Origin: Phanerodontia chrysosporium
Taxonomy: Eukaryota > Basidiomycota > Agaricomycetes > Polyporales > Phanerochaetaceae
Length of the DNA stretch: 64,000 nucleotides
NCBI GenBank assembly: GCA_001910725.1
Contig: MJGA01000002.1
Location: 992,001-1,056,000, forward strand
Reading direction: 5' to 3'
Within the stretch, counting starts at the first letter, position 1, and every line of letters begins with the position of its first letter. Both the position numbers and the translations under genes were made by a program. Positions 1 to 12,963 of this stretch are shown here, piece by piece. The notes beneath the pieces are model-generated. The model worked only from the letters and a program-made list of their open reading frames with translations. It was not told the origin of the DNA and ran no database searches.

Positions 1-1100
<1,100 letters not shown>

Positions 1101-2655
1101 GGTGGGGCGTCGAAGGGTTCGACGGGCAGGGAGTGGGTGGTGGTTAATAAGAGAGAACGGCGGGGTCAATGAAGGTGAGTTGCTGAGGCGGTTCCTGTCA
1201 GATGCGAGCTCTGTTGTGGTTCGTGGAAGGAGGCCGAAAAATGCTCAAGGGCTGGTCGTGAGGGGAACAAAGAGGCTGCTGTAATTGTTTTGTCGCCCAG
1301 GGCAGCAACACAACAACGCTTCGGCCTTGTCCCGGTTACAGCTCACTAACGCATTCTGATCCACGAAACCTGCGAGTACGCACTTACGGATCAGCTTTCT
1401 GTTCTCATGTCAATGGTCATGCATCTAAAAGGTAGGTAACTAGGAACGTTCGCTGCCCATCTGCGTTCCACCCTGTTGGTTTCCTTCGCAACCCTGCATG
1501 CCGACATGGGCGCTTCACGTGAACTCCCCACAGCTCGTGTGGTCCAGAAAACTAGGACATGCACTCGCTATCTCCCCGCTGCCAATCGAACTGGCGCAGA
1601 TAGATGCGATGGCGACCGTTCCCAGAGAACAGATGGGTCTTCTGACTGACAATATTCAGGTGGGCCATAATCCCCGTCGATGGGAGCGACGTACTAGCGT
1701 GTCGAGACACGACCTGTCGACCACTGAAAGCCATGGCCACGCACCAGAGGTCGCCGCTGAAAGTTGAAAGAGACTGTCGACCGTTTGGCCCTCGAAACTC
1801 CGAGGAACCACATGCGCAGGACGCGGACTCAAATCTGTCCATCGAACATTTACCTCCGCGTAGTGCGCCGCAGCGACGCCGTAGAGCTCACTCTGAACAG
1901 CTGTACATGTCTTGTGATATCACATATGCTCGGTGACCATCTGTCCATCCTAGGTCTGTAAATGATAGTCTAGCAGTGGTGTAAATCAAGGCTTGGAATC
2001 TAGAGCGGAAGGTAAATCGCCACAAGTGTGTTGGCGGGCCCAGCAAACATGACCGGATCTCAATCATCCCCCGGCCACCTTCAAAGCACATGGTGGGAGG
2101 AACGCGGACGTTCCTAATGCCTAGGTGACAGTTCTATAGATCTGATCTTTGTGGCGCTCATCATGCTTATTGTACAGCATCCGTCACAGACCTATCTAGA
2201 CTATGTATGGCCTGCAAGCCGCTCCCTTCATGCGTCTGTTGCGCACTGTCAATAGACTCCAAGCTCGAACTATGCTATATCTACATGTAGTACATCTTGG
2301 TTGTGGCGACTTTTGTCAACGCGTCTCAAGCTCAGAGATTTATGGCGTGAAGACTTCAGCCACCAAAGGAAGTAGGACTGCAACACGCACATCCGCATCA
2401 AAGCGCATGGATGCAAGAAAGCTGTCATATCAAGTGCGACATAACAAAGCGACGACAACGAATGGATACACATCATGTCATGACTGTAAGTAACAGTAGC
2501 AGCAAAACATCGGATACTTTTGGCGGACAAAGCGTTCGTTCCCAACTGGGCTCACAAGGCGACCCAGGCCGGAAGGACCGCATATGCCCAAACCCCCGCT
2601 CACGCATCAGACCCAGCCTCGAGACGACCAATCATCCCCAACGAATCCCGCCCCC
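1101..2655. other. intergenic, no gene recognised
   Basis: About 1.55 kb between the MAP kinase start and the 3' end of the G3BP-like gene. It contains short open frames on both strands, none with a recognisable domain or plausible splice structure. It presumably holds the MAP kinase promoter at its left end. I see nothing else. Confidence 0.6.
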
Positions 2656-4349
2656 TCACTTCTGTTGGGGAATGCCACGTCCCCGCGGCGCACCACGACC
2701 GCGGAAGCCGCCACGGCCGCGGTCGCCACCGTTGACGGGGGGACCACGCGGTGGCGGGCGGTCGCCGCGCTCCTTGCGGATCTCGACGTGGATGACAGGT
2801 GCCGAGTTGTCGTTCGGGTCTCCAATGCGAATGCCACCCTCGCCACCTGCGTTCCGCGGGAGAGACGCAATGAGGCAACGGCGAGCGGCGTCGAGATTGG
2901 TGAACTCGAGGAAGGCGCAGGCCTTGTTCCTGACGATTTCCATCTCCTTGATGGGACCGAAACGCTGGGTCAAAGTGTTCTTCAACGCGGCATCGGTGAC
3001 GGTCTCCACAACACCCTACGTAACTAGAGTCAGCGTGTTTATACAGTAGAAAGTGGAAGCACACAGACCTTCACGAAGCACTCGGGAGTGGGAGCAGTGC
3101 TAGCTTGCACGAACAACGGGTGTGGACGGCTCTGGTTGCGGGGCGCCGGTGAGTGTGGAGTGCTGGGTGCGGGCTGCTGGTAGAAACAGGAGCCTCGCTG
3201 ACACCCTTCGCCTCCTGCGCGACAGCAGAGCCCCACTTGTTGCTGCCAGTGGCAGCCAAGTTAGCCCATGTCTTGCGCACCGGAGTGGCGGGTGTTGGTT
3301 GGGTAGGTGCAGGAGCAGCAACCACAGGAGCCGCTTGCGGCGCGGGGGAAGGTGCAGCAGGTTCAGGAGCGGGCGGGGCAGGGGATGCAGCAGGAGCGGG
3401 GGAAGGAGTAGGGACAGGAGAAGGGGCAACAGCAGATGCCTCCTGGGATGAGGGCGCTGCTGATTGAGTAGAGGGTTCTGCCTCCTCAGAGGCCTCGCCG
3501 TTTGGCTGCTGCTCAGCAACAGACTCGGGCGCAGCAGGAACCTCAGGCTCTTCGGGCTCAGGCGCAGGGGCCGGCGGAGGGGTGGGCTCCCGAGCAGGCT
3601 CAGGAGCTGGCTCCGGCTCCGCCGCGGGGGGTGGAGGAGCAGGAGCAGGAGTGGCGGGAGCTGCTGGCGGTTCTTGCACAGCGGGAGCATCGGCAACCGG
3701 CTCAGTCTCGTCAGCGGGCTCGTCCTCGACAGTCTCCTCCTTCAAGAAACGGAAGATGTCATTCAGGACGAAGTAGCCGTTAGGCTGCTCAGCGAGGAAG
3801 AACGTCTGGACGAATTTCTTCCATGGCTCTCCCTTGTTGGACATCTCGCCGATAACTTGAATAATAATACCACCATTCGCAGATGACTGAGCATCTACGG
3901 AATGGATGAAGACTTTGCAGTCCTGGAAGCCAATGGAAGTGATTTTCGCATGGATCTCCTGTAGCAAGCACCGTCAGCGACCAGTCCGGCACAGCATGAC
4001 CAATGAGAAAGCGAAATCAAAGGGCCGCGCGGCCTCCACGAGGCCTAGCTTGCGACAGCAGAAGACGGAAAAACTGGGGTAACGTTTCACAAGACGCGTG
4101 TAAAACGTTCACCGGTTACGAAAGCGTGCACCGGACGGACGCGTCGCGTTTTGTTACACACTAGAGCAAAATACGCACCGCTTGACCGTAGCAGGGCTTC
4201 CCATCCTCGCCCTCAGTGCCATGAATGAACGTCGACGCTTTCGTGTAGAAACAATGCAAGCGATTAGGTTGCTTGTTGACAAAAGTGTAATATTGAGGGA
4301 CGAATTGCCAGCCGACTTCAGAAGGATTGACGGTGGGTTGGTTGGTCAT
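2656..4349 (-). CDS. G3BP/Nxt3-like RNA-binding protein (NTF2 + RRM + RGG)
   Basis: Stress-granule/ubiquitin-protease cofactor family (animal G3BP, S. pombe Nxt3, yeast Bre5). Four exons: 4349-4179, 3958-3188, 3131-3069 and 3015-2656, giving a frame-consistent protein of 454 residues. The N-terminal ~135 residues are an NTF2-like domain (VGWQFVPQYYTFVN, LHCFYTK, FVQTFFLAEQPNGYFVLNDIFRF). A long Pro/Ala/Glu-rich disordered linker follows, then FVKGVVETVTDAALKNTL starting an RRM with the RNP1-like segment KACAFLEF. The tail is RGG/RG-rich (GGDRGRGGFRGRG). The 56-base intron at 3132-3187 is inferred from GT-AG borders and removes a frame change in the linker. Start chosen at MTNQPTVNPSEVGW, directly before the NTF2 fold. 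Role as an RNP-granule scaffold is inferred from domain order. Confidence 0.9.
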
Positions 4350-4748
4350 GATGGAGCTACAGTTTAAGAGATATTCAGTGCCGGTGCGCGCAATTTCTGT
4401 ATCAGCACATACCGTGCACCGGCGAAAGGAGTAAATTAACAGACAAGGGTGTGGGGAGGGGAAGTGAGAAGGCCACGAAGGCGATGAGGTCGTCGAGGAA
4501 CGATGTCGAATCCCACAAATCACGCTTTGGCGCCCAGCAGTTTGCCAGACGCCGTCCCAGGCGCAGCGCTTTGCTTCACACTCCGACGGGTCACCTTCCG
4601 CTTCAGGAACGGCGAGGCTCCGGTGGGGCAGACTGGGAGACTGGCGTCATAACGTACTGGGCGGCCGTCGCAGTTGCTGTGCCAAGAAGCGGTCCACGGT
4701 CAGAGATCCAGGCTTGTTCTCCCCTCTCATCTCGACGACATCGACAGC
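4350..4748. other. divergent promoter region
   Basis: About 400 bases between two divergent starts, the G3BP-like gene (-) and HET-C (+). It must carry both promoters; no clear TATA box or repeat stands out. Confidence 0.5.
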
Positions 4749-7700
4749 ATGGGCATGAACTCGCATTGGATGCTGATACTGCTATTTATTTTAGTCGTCC
4801 GTATCTCGAGCAATGGCGTGTATGCCTTTGGTGCCGGAAATATACCAAGGTCTGTTCCAGATCCAATGTGGCGGACGGTCTATCGCAGTTCTCTGAGCAG
4901 TGATGCAGTTTCGCATACCTTGAAGGCTCGGCCTTCCGTCACGGTGACATCGTACGTTGATCCCTCATGCCAGCTCAGAGTCTCAGCTGACAGACCTTAG
5001 GAAGATACCCTTAGTGATATAGCCAAGAAAGCGGGCGGCTTTGCACTCGGCGCCCTCATTGGCAAAGGTGGCTCGAAGTTTGGCGGTCTGGACATAAAAC
5101 GTGTATATTTCGGGTGTGTGCCTAGACCCTCGCGGAGCTGTCGCATCGCGTTGCTCACAATTTTGGGTTAGAAACTGGCTTCGTGATTACAGCCAGGTCT
5201 GCGATCCCTCCTTAGCGTATCACGGACCTCGTACTGACGCGCCTTATAGGCTGTAGATGTTGCCGGTCTCTCGAAGCTGCCTCTCCAGGTCAGCAATAAT
5301 ATTCGAGGTTCTTCTGTTCGATGCTGAACAGATATGTAGACCATCATCAATCTTTGCATGGTGCTCGGATTCTTGGTGAGGCAACGAGCTCATGACTGTG
5401 GCCCAGTTGCTGAGCAATTTGGCGATTAGGCACATGGCTACGCTACTCATGAATTTGAAGTCACTGTGGACCGCCTTGGAGTCTATCTTCCAGTAAGTCG
5501 CTGCGTACGAGACACCCTGCAGAGATCGACCTGACGACGACCTGCCTTAGACTGAGCATATCGATAATCCCAAGGGATACCCTGACGACGCACGGCGATA
5601 CGACCCCCGTCTGCGAGCGCCCGTCAACGTAGGCATCGCTTTCTGCTTTAGCAGCTGCATGGCTCAAACCTTCTCGGCGTTCATAGCCTCAAGAACTCGA
5701 GATTGACCCTCGCACGGGAATGAAGAATTATATTGCCAATGGTTGGGACGAGTTATAAAGTAGAGATAACCTTGCTCACACGAACCTAGAAAACGGCTCC
5801 TGGGATACCTCTAAGGCACTAGTTCGCCGCACGCTTGAACGCTGCATCCAACTTGGAAGGCAACATCGTGCTCAAGGGCAGAAGCAAGACGAATACGAAG
5901 CGTATCGTCTGCTGGGACAGGCTGTGAGTAGCACTAATTCCTTCAAAAGTGCATATACCCTGATAAATGCATTCAGCTGCATACGCTTGAGGACTTCTCA
6001 GCTCATTCGAACTTTTGCGAGCTGGCACTTGTCAGTATGGGTCACCAGAACGTCTTCGTGCACGTGGGAGACCAAGTCCGTATTCAAGCTCCCAATGGTA
6101 AACGCGTCGCGCCGCTCGTGACAGGTACGTTCTAAACACTCGTTTCATGGGCAAAGGTTCACGTTGGATTAGGGACGTTCGGATCGCAAGACTTTATCCA
6201 TAGTTTGCTCGGAGGTGCGTCCATCGATTTATTGCGCATCCCTTACTCAAGCGTCTGCGCCTGTGCTTGCACACATAGAGGCCACCGATCACATCGTGCG
6301 TCAGCTCGGTGATTTCTCTGTACACCTTCTGACCCCCTCTCGTGCTACAGAGTCAAGCGTCAGTCAGTGACCTCAACAAAGAGCTCGATAAGGCTCGCGC
6401 CAAAGCAGGCCCGACTGCCCGTGATGGCAGCAGCGGAGCAGCGGATACGTTGCGCAAGCTTCTCTTCACTTTGCCCGATGGCAGCGGCGGCGAGATGGCC
6501 CGTGAGATGGATAACGTCGACCGTATCAGGGCAGGTGTCCAGCAAGGCAGCGTGAACCCGGAGAACATGAGCCCCCAGGAACTGCATGCAGTCCTATGGC
6601 AGGTGCTGACATTCCGCGACTCCGGTAAGTGCATCTTTCGTTTCATAGTGCAGTTAGCTAAGACATACGTAGTGGTCAAGAAGATAGCAAAGACTATTGG
6701 TTAGTCGGTCGCTGTCTCACTTTCGACCCTGCTTACGAGGTTAGCACAGAAAGAATCCCAGGTCTCGGAGCCCTCATCGAGAAGCTTACGGACGGAATTT
6801 CTGTTTTCGTCTTCACTACCCTTGAGGTAAACAGTAGGGTTCAGCGCATTCGGCCATCTGTGTCTGATCAGCAATGGGTAGCCTTTCCTGAAGCCGCTCA
6901 TGAAGACCGCTACGAGTCAACTCCAGGTGGCATCCGGAGAAGTGATCAACAAGCAAGATCAATACGAAGTTTTCAACGATCCACGAGCGGTGCGTCGTCA
7001 ATTATTGATGTTTTCTACCGCATTTGTGACAGTAAGCATACAGTCGGATCCTACGCACTCTTTCCTGAGTAAAGATCACTTCGTACGTAGAGTTGTATAC
7101 ATTCCAAACGCTGCATGCTGACCACGAACAGAACCTTATTCTGAATGAGCCCGCAGGTAACTTGGGCAAAATTATCCTGGTACGTGGACTCGAGTCTTTG
7201 CGAGGACTGTATTGACATTGGTATAGAAACATACTGTCAACTGGGTCGTCAAAGCATGGGATGACACGTCGGTGAACGTTCACCAAGCCACTGAGGATAT
7301 TCTGGCTTGTCTGTGCGTATCTACACCACTGCATTCCTTTGCGTCAGCTGACAATCGATAACAGCTTCCACCCAGACTTCCACGACCCGAAGTACACCGT
7401 ACAGCGCGAGATGCTTGCATATATGCAGCATTGGGTACAAGGGCTTGGCCACAGACAGGGCGAGGTCCTTAACCGGCTGTCGAAAGAGTCCGTTCGCAAC
7501 CACCAGAACATTCGCCTTGCCGGCCAAGGCGGGCCTGCGCCTGCGCAGGGCTCGTACGCACAGAATGCCGGCATCCAGGCGCAGCACGACATCCAGGGCT
7601 ATGTCAGCCAGATCCCCGTAGTCGGCTCCGCGGCGAACTTCATAGGAAATCTTGGCTCCTCCAGCAGCGCGCCGCCTCCGAGCGGAGGCAAGCCAAGCGG

Positions 7701-8468
7701 AGGCCTGCTCGGGAACCTAGGCAACTTCGCGGGCTCCGGTAGCGGACAGCCCGGCGGCGGCGGCGGCGCTAGCAGTTTCCTCGGGAACGTCGCCGCAATG
7801 GCGGGCTCCGGTTCGTCGAACAGCCCAGCCGGGTTAATGGGCAACATGGGCAACTTCGGTCAGGCTCACGGGCACGGATATCAAGGCCACCACCAAGGCG
7901 GGCATGCGGATTGGCGGGACACATGAGCAATCTCATGGGCGGCGGCCAGGCACAGTCGTTCTTTGGCTCGCGCGAGCTCGGTGGTGATGGTGCGGGAGGC
8001 ATGCCCAACCCAGGTGGACCCCCTGGCGGCGGCTTCCCGAGTGCGCAGTCCGGATCATCGTACCCTGGTGCCCCTAGCCCGTCGACATATCCCGGCAGCG
8101 GCACGCCGTCGTACCCTGACAGCGCTCCGCCCGGCTTCCCCGGCGGTCCGAGCCAGTCGTCGTACCCAGGCGCCCCGTCGTTCCCTGGAGCACATGAGCC
8201 CCACCGGCAGTCGAGCTATGCACCCTCGTATGGCGGGCCGCCTCAGCCAGAGCTGGGCTATGGCGGATATGGAGGTCCCGGATACGGAGGTGGAAGTTCG
8301 TACCCGCCACCGCCTGGGCCACCAGGAGGGGGACCTGCCTTCCCCGGCGGGCCTGGTGATAACACCGGGTTCCCTGGTGCGCAGCCGTACGGCAGCCCCA
8401 ATCCGTCCTTCCCTTCAGGACCTCCTGGCTCGGGTTATGGCGGACCGGACAGACCGTACGGGTATTGA
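4749..8468 (+). CDS. HET-C heterokaryon incompatibility protein
   Basis: Fungal HET-C family protein, linked in Neurospora to non-self recognition. It starts with a hydrophobic signal peptide (LILLFILVV) followed by the hallmark YAFGAGNIPS. Many short exons can be followed by eye: FAYLEGSAFRHGDI, EDTLSDIAKKAGGFALGAL, IKRVYFG, NWLRDYSQ, AVDVAGLSKLPLQ, TIINLCMVLGFL, AHGYATHEFEVTVDRLGVYLP, EHIDNPKGYPDD, TGMKNYIAN, LHTLEDFSAHSNFCELAL, and FHPDFHDPKYTVQREMLAYM near 7370. The C-terminal ~350 residues are Gly/Pro/Ser/Tyr-rich with repeated SYPG/SSYPGAP units, as in other basidiomycete HET-C proteins. Near 7908 the frame breaks: one frame stops at 7924 (GGHADWRDT) while the Gly-rich tail continues in another as MSNLMGGG to a stop at 8466. 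I treat this as one gene with a one-base error, but a truncated product without the tail is possible. An in-frame alternative start lies at 4755. Confidence 0.9.
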
Positions 8469-8706
8469 TTGGAAGCGACTTGACGGATAGTTTGTAGTAT
8501 CGCGAGCTGTCTTGATAAGTTACCTGTTGTTTGAAAAATAATGAAGTGGTCAACACCGGTTCAAGGAGATCTAAGACCATGCAGCGGGAGTGCCAGCCAT
8601 GGCTCATAGGAAGATAAATACTATACAGATCCTAGTCAATTGACAAACAGCTTTACAAGACATACGCAAGCACAAACACTATTCGCGACGAAGTCTTACT
8701 CAAGAC

Positions 8707-10989
8707 CTAGTCGAGGTCAACCTTCTCATCCTCGGTATAATTCTTCAGTGGGTCTCTCCTTAGCGCCTCCGCCTCGGTACCCGCGCTGGAACTACCAGCA
8801 CCGAGGCCGCTGATGCCCAACCCGACGCCAGTGCCGCTCCGGGTCCTGCCCAAAGCTGCCGCAGAGGGTTTCGTGGGTGACGCAGGCTCCTGCAAAATAT
8901 ACGCATGAATGAAGGCCCAAACCTGTACGCTAGCACCCGACGTACCTCCTCATCGCGGAACACAGTGATCTTGCTCTTGGTCTTCTGGGGCGCCGGCTCA
9001 TGCGCGTCGTCATCCCGGAAGACGGGGAACTTGCCCTTGTTCTTCGGTGGTTCAACAGCCGGCTCTGCCGCGCCGTCTTCGTCCCGGAAGACAGCGATCT
9101 TGCTCTTAGCTTTGGCTGGTCCGTCGTGCTCAGCGTCAGGATCGCGGAACACGTCAATCTTGCTCTTGGGTTTGCTGGGTCCGCTAAACGTGCCTGCATC
9201 GTCGTCGCAAAACACGTCGATCTTTCCTTTGCCTTTGCTTTCTGCGGCCGCTGCTGGCTCTTGCGCATCGTCGCGGAATACTGCGAACTTTGGTTTGGTC
9301 GGTGCGGCTCCGGGTCGCGGAAGACGGGTATCTTGGCCTTCGGAGCAGCCGCAGCCTCGTCCCGGAAGACGGGATCTTGCCCTTCCCCTTCAATGAACCC
9401 GCAGCAGGTTTCGGCGCAGGGTCATTCTCGGTATCGGCGGCGAGCTCATCTCGGAACACAGGGATGGTTGACTTCGCCTTGCCCTTCGCAAGCTTGGGCG
9501 CAGGCTCGGGTGTCGGCTCGTCCCGAAAAACAGGAATAGAACTCTTGCTGGCCGTGCGTGCCTTGGGGCCCTGGCGGGCGCGGCTGTTGCTGAAGAGGAC
9601 GCAGCCAGGGGGGCGTCGCGGAACACAGGTATGACACTCTTCTTCGACGTGGTCGTCCTGCTCACCGAAGGGGCAGGTGCGGAAGAAGCGTCATCGACCT
9701 CGTCGCAGAAGACCTCAATCTTAGAGCTTAACTTCGATTTCGAGGACGAAGGTGGAGGTGGAGGTGGAGGCGTAGGCGACGCCTCCTCTGGTTCTGTGGC
9801 AATGCCGGTGTCGGCGGGGATCTCGCTCTCATCAGGCAGAGGATCCCTGTACACGTCGATCTTGGGGGTACGACGGGCTGCAGCAGCTCGCTGAGCTTTG
9901 CCAGGTTGGCGCAGGGTTGTACCCGCCGCTTTGGTAGCCTCTTTAATGTTCTCCTTGACACGGGATTTACGAGTGCCCAACTCCGGCCATGCCGACGGTG
10001 CTTCCTCTTCATTTAGTGCACCTGAGGCAGCATCTTCCGGTGATGGGTCGACGTACACTTGCAGCCGAGCGTTTGGCTGTGGGCGAGCCGTCTGCGGAAG
10101 TGTAGGAGTAGAGGCGGGAGACGATGACGATGCTAAGCGGGAGGAGGAGCGGGTTGTTCTAGATGTCGGGCGGGATGCGGACTTGGTTTCTGCAAGTGCC
10201 TTCCTCTTCGGCGCGGGCTGCACGGTGGGTGCTGCGCCGTCTTCGGGGTCAGGCTGGGAAGGGAGCACAGGCGAGCTCATCATTCGCTTTTGAAACTCCC
10301 GGTACTTGAGCTCGAGGCGTTCAAGGGGCTGGGCCTTTCTTGCGATACCCACCCGGTAGGTCTCGTCTGCCTGAGTTTTCCTGTGTGGATTCAATATGTG
10401 AGAGAACAAAGGAAGCGACACCGCACTTACCTACCCGCCCTCTCCAAAGCTATTGCAAACTCTTCATAAAGCAACGAGTGCGCGGTACCAATCTCGTTCA
10501 CCATGCAGAACTTGAAGATGATAGCAGGCTTCTCGACGTAACTGGCGTATAGTACCCAAAGCTTCAGGTAGCGCAAGTCTCCGCGCCACTTGCCGCCTGG
10601 TGGTCTTTCAGGACTCGCGTTGCTTCCTCAAGCAGTTCAAGCAGTCCGCTTTCCGCACTGTGCCCTTGAGGATAGTTTTCTACGACCCAATAGACGTACT
10701 GGCAGTATGCGTCCAGAGGATCCGTGTCTTCCATGTCATCGTCGTCTTCATCGTCGTTCGACACGGAGTTTTCCAACGCGAGCTGTACGTTCATACGTAG
10801 GCGGTTCCTTGTGGCTGCGAGACGACTTTCCCTGTGGACATGTGGAGTGGCAAGGATGCCTGCGAGGGTGGTGACTCTCCGGCCTTTAGCCAGAGGCTGA
10901 ATGTTTTCCTTGGCTGCCTCAAGCACGTCGCAGTCAACAATGACGGGCTCATTGCGCTCGTTGCTATCTTCATCGATGCAGGTCGACAT
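8707..10989 (-). CDS. MAD3: Mad3/BubR1-like spindle checkpoint protein
   Basis: Component of the mitotic checkpoint complex that inhibits Cdc20-APC/C. The N-terminus carries the first KEN box in AAKENIQPLAKGR, then a TPR-type Mad3/BUB1 homology region (DPLDAYCQYVYWVVENYPQG, LRYLKLWVLYASYVEKP, NEIGTAHSLLYEEFAIALERAGR). After an intron near 10381-10430 follow KTQADETYRVGIARKAQPLERL and a second KEN box (RVKENIKEA). No kinase domain follows, so Mad3/BubR1 fits rather than Bub1. The rest is disordered and packed with copies of K-[IF]-x-V-F-R-D (see repeat entry). The last exon after the intron at about 8891-8944 ends in EDEKVDLD. Frame breaks near 10590, 9573, 9372 and 9295 each look like one missing base; the protein sense is obvious on both sides of each. 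Start at MSTCIDEDSNERN. Confidence 0.9.
8945..10070 (-). repeat. Array of ~14 ABBA-like K-[IF]-x-V-[FY]-x-D motifs in Mad3
   Basis: Within the MAD3 coding region the short unit recurs about 14 times. Read N to C: LQVYVDP, KIDVYRDP, KIEVFCDE, VIPVFRDA, SIPVFRDE, TIPVFRDE, KIPVFRDE, KIPVFRDP, KFAVFRDD, KIDVFCDD, KIDVFRDP, KIAVFRDE, KFPVFRDD, KITVFRDE. In the later copies the period is 20-23 residues, with Lys/Ala/Pro-rich linkers (PAKAKS, APQKTKS). The unit resembles the ABBA motif (F-x-[ILV]-[FHY]-x-[DE]) used by BubR1, Acm1 and cyclin A to bind Cdc20/Cdh1. KFAVFRD and KFPVFRD fit that pattern exactly; the other copies have Ile or Leu at the first position. Confidence 0.88.
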
Positions 10990-12128
10990 GGTTGACCGGT
11001 TTTGTCAGGCAAGGAGAAGGCAGAGGTGGTGGATGTCTCGAACAAAGTTTCGAACGCGCGCCAGCCCGAAATGAGCCAACGCACGTGACCGCGGACGCGT
11101 CGAGCGCTTTGACTCGGGATTCCCCAAGAATGCGGGGAACTTGAGATGAAGAGGGTCACTCTCTAAGTTAACACCCAGGCCCAGCTGCCTGGACATGTTT
11201 GGCCATCGCAGCAGCTAAAAGAACGCGATGCTTTTTCTGTGCAGGACATCGCGAGTACCCACCTTCGCGAGCGGATAAGGTCTGAGAACTACGAAGACCC
11301 CTGGTACCTCCCCTTCACAAAGTACGGTTCTAACGGGCCAGGCGACGTACCAGAAAATCAAGAGATCGTTGATACTTACCGTTCAGGCCGGCAACTGTCA
11401 TGCTGCGCTTGACAAACGCGTCGTGGGGCAAGGATATGCTCGGAGCTGTTGAAGCCGACAGCACTCTATCTCGGTTACATGTCGATCCTTGGGTCGAAAT
11501 GTGGTGGTCATTGAGAATCGTTCGTAGCTCACTCGGGGTCTGGTATCTGCCCTGCAAAGCTCGCTAATGCTAGCTACTTCTGGTTCAATATGCTTGACAT
11601 CTAATACGCTTCAGCCTTGTCCGTGATAGTCCACTTTTTCTAGCGAACCAACCCTACTTAGACTACCTTTCGTGCTGCTGCTGGCACGCTCAATTTTTGA
11701 AATGACATGGTACATTGCTCGTGCAGTGTCTTACAGATGATTAATTAAATATGTAGAGGCTACTCGGGAGACCGGCCTCTAGCCCATGTGGCGCTACTCT
11801 GTCGCGAGTACTGGCGTCACCGTGCCTAGCAAGGCTGAGCTCCAGCTTCAGGCCTTAGGTAGCGTCTCCAAGGCTTCAGGTTATTGTGCACTCTCCAGCT
11901 GCTTGGTTACAGACACTTCAGTATCTCTTCAACCTGCCATGTTGCGTCCTGAGCCAACCAGACGCCTCCTTCGCGTTCGATCCCAGGGCTGTGCGAAATA
12001 CCCTCCGCTGCACCTTGTGCCGGAAACTCACGCGCTTACGAGCATGGGCCTTCAGGCGACCCGCACCGTCGCCGTACCATGTCAGGCTAGTCGATGAGCG
12101 CACCCATGCTCTTGTCATCATCTGCGAT
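10990..12128. other. intergenic, no gene recognised
   Basis: About 1.1 kb between two divergent genes, MAD3 (-) and the first DUF6593-like gene (+). The ORF upstream of 12129 is open in the same frame as that gene, but its residues look non-coding. No TATA or repeat is convincing. Confidence 0.5.
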
Positions 12129-12963
12129 ATGTCTTCCGACGTCATGAGCCTCACGTTCAGCCCCGACAACCCCTGCAACACCACGGTAACATCCGCGACG
12201 GGCGAGGTGCTCTACAGTGTTACCACCGAGATCACGAAGAAGTCGACGCATACCCAGGTCCGCGACGCAAATGATGAGGTAATAGGCTCGCTGGAGTGGC
12301 GAGACATGCTCCCGGATAGGGTCGCAATAGGGGATAGAAAGCCCATGTCATTCTCCGACTGGATGAAGAAGAGTATCATCCCGTTCAAGGAGTGAGTCGC
12401 ACTTCCTGTTTCTGAGATCGGGACTCATGAGTGGTTCCACGCTTCAAGTCAGGTTTCGTTTACAGACGACCTGGGGCGGAAGTACAGGTGGAAAGGAATA
12501 GGCTCTGGACGCTCTCTTGACGTGCGTAGTCTAAAGGTCCATACGGGTCGCTCACTGCCTGACCCGCGACCAGCTTTACAGTGACCGTGACAACTTCTCC
12601 GTCCCAATTGCGCGGTACCACCGGTCTCGGCGAATGCTGAGCTCCAGCCTTCTCTTCAGCGACTCGGACCGTCGAAGCCTGGGACCTATGGCATCGCAAT
12701 ATTCCCTCTCACCTACACTAATCGACACCCAGTCCATCGCCCCTACGTTGACGGATGCACGATCAACGAACTCCGTCGGCGGTTCGCGCATCGTGCATAC
12801 ACCGGGACAGCTCGCGCTACTGCCTCGCGCCGTCGAGATCCAGGACCTTGTCGTGTTGTCTCTACTATTCCTGGAGAAGCAGCATAGGACGCAGGGTGGT
12901 GGGATGAATGATAATTCCTTGGTGGGGGTAAGGACAGGGGCAATTCTCGCTACCGGTTGTTGA
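12129..12963 (+). CDS. DUF6593-like small protein, paralogue 1
   Basis: Basidiomycete-specific family of unknown function that I recognise as DUF6593-like. Exon 1 (start ATG 12129) encodes MSLTFSPDNPCNTTVTS, GEVLYSVTTE, VIGSLEWRDMLPDRVAIG and SFSDWMKKSIIPFK. After a ~55-base intron comes QVSFTDDLGRKYRWKGIGSGRSLD. A second ~53-base intron precedes LYSDRDNFSVPIARYHRSRR. The end carries the family's LLPRAVEIQDLVVLSLLFLEKQHR, near its usual C-terminus. Between these lies an insert of about 55 residues rich in Ser/Thr (SLSPTLIDTQSIAPTLTD) that paralogues 2 and 3 lack. Exon borders match those of the two neighbours, which supports duplication. No signal peptide is visible, so a cytosolic location is likely but not shown. 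Confidence 0.8.

Noticed and set aside
2411..3049. 212-codon plus-strand frame
   Set aside because: Antisense to the RRM/RGG exons of the G3BP-like gene; its Arg/Pro-rich text is the reverse reading of low-complexity coding sequence.
3464..3886. Arg/Gly-rich plus-strand frames
   Set aside because: Antisense shadow of the Pro/Ala-rich linker of the G3BP-like protein.
8707..10989. Bub1 kinase instead of Mad3
   Set aside because: No kinase domain follows; two KEN boxes and the ENIQPL context are Mad3/BubR1 features.
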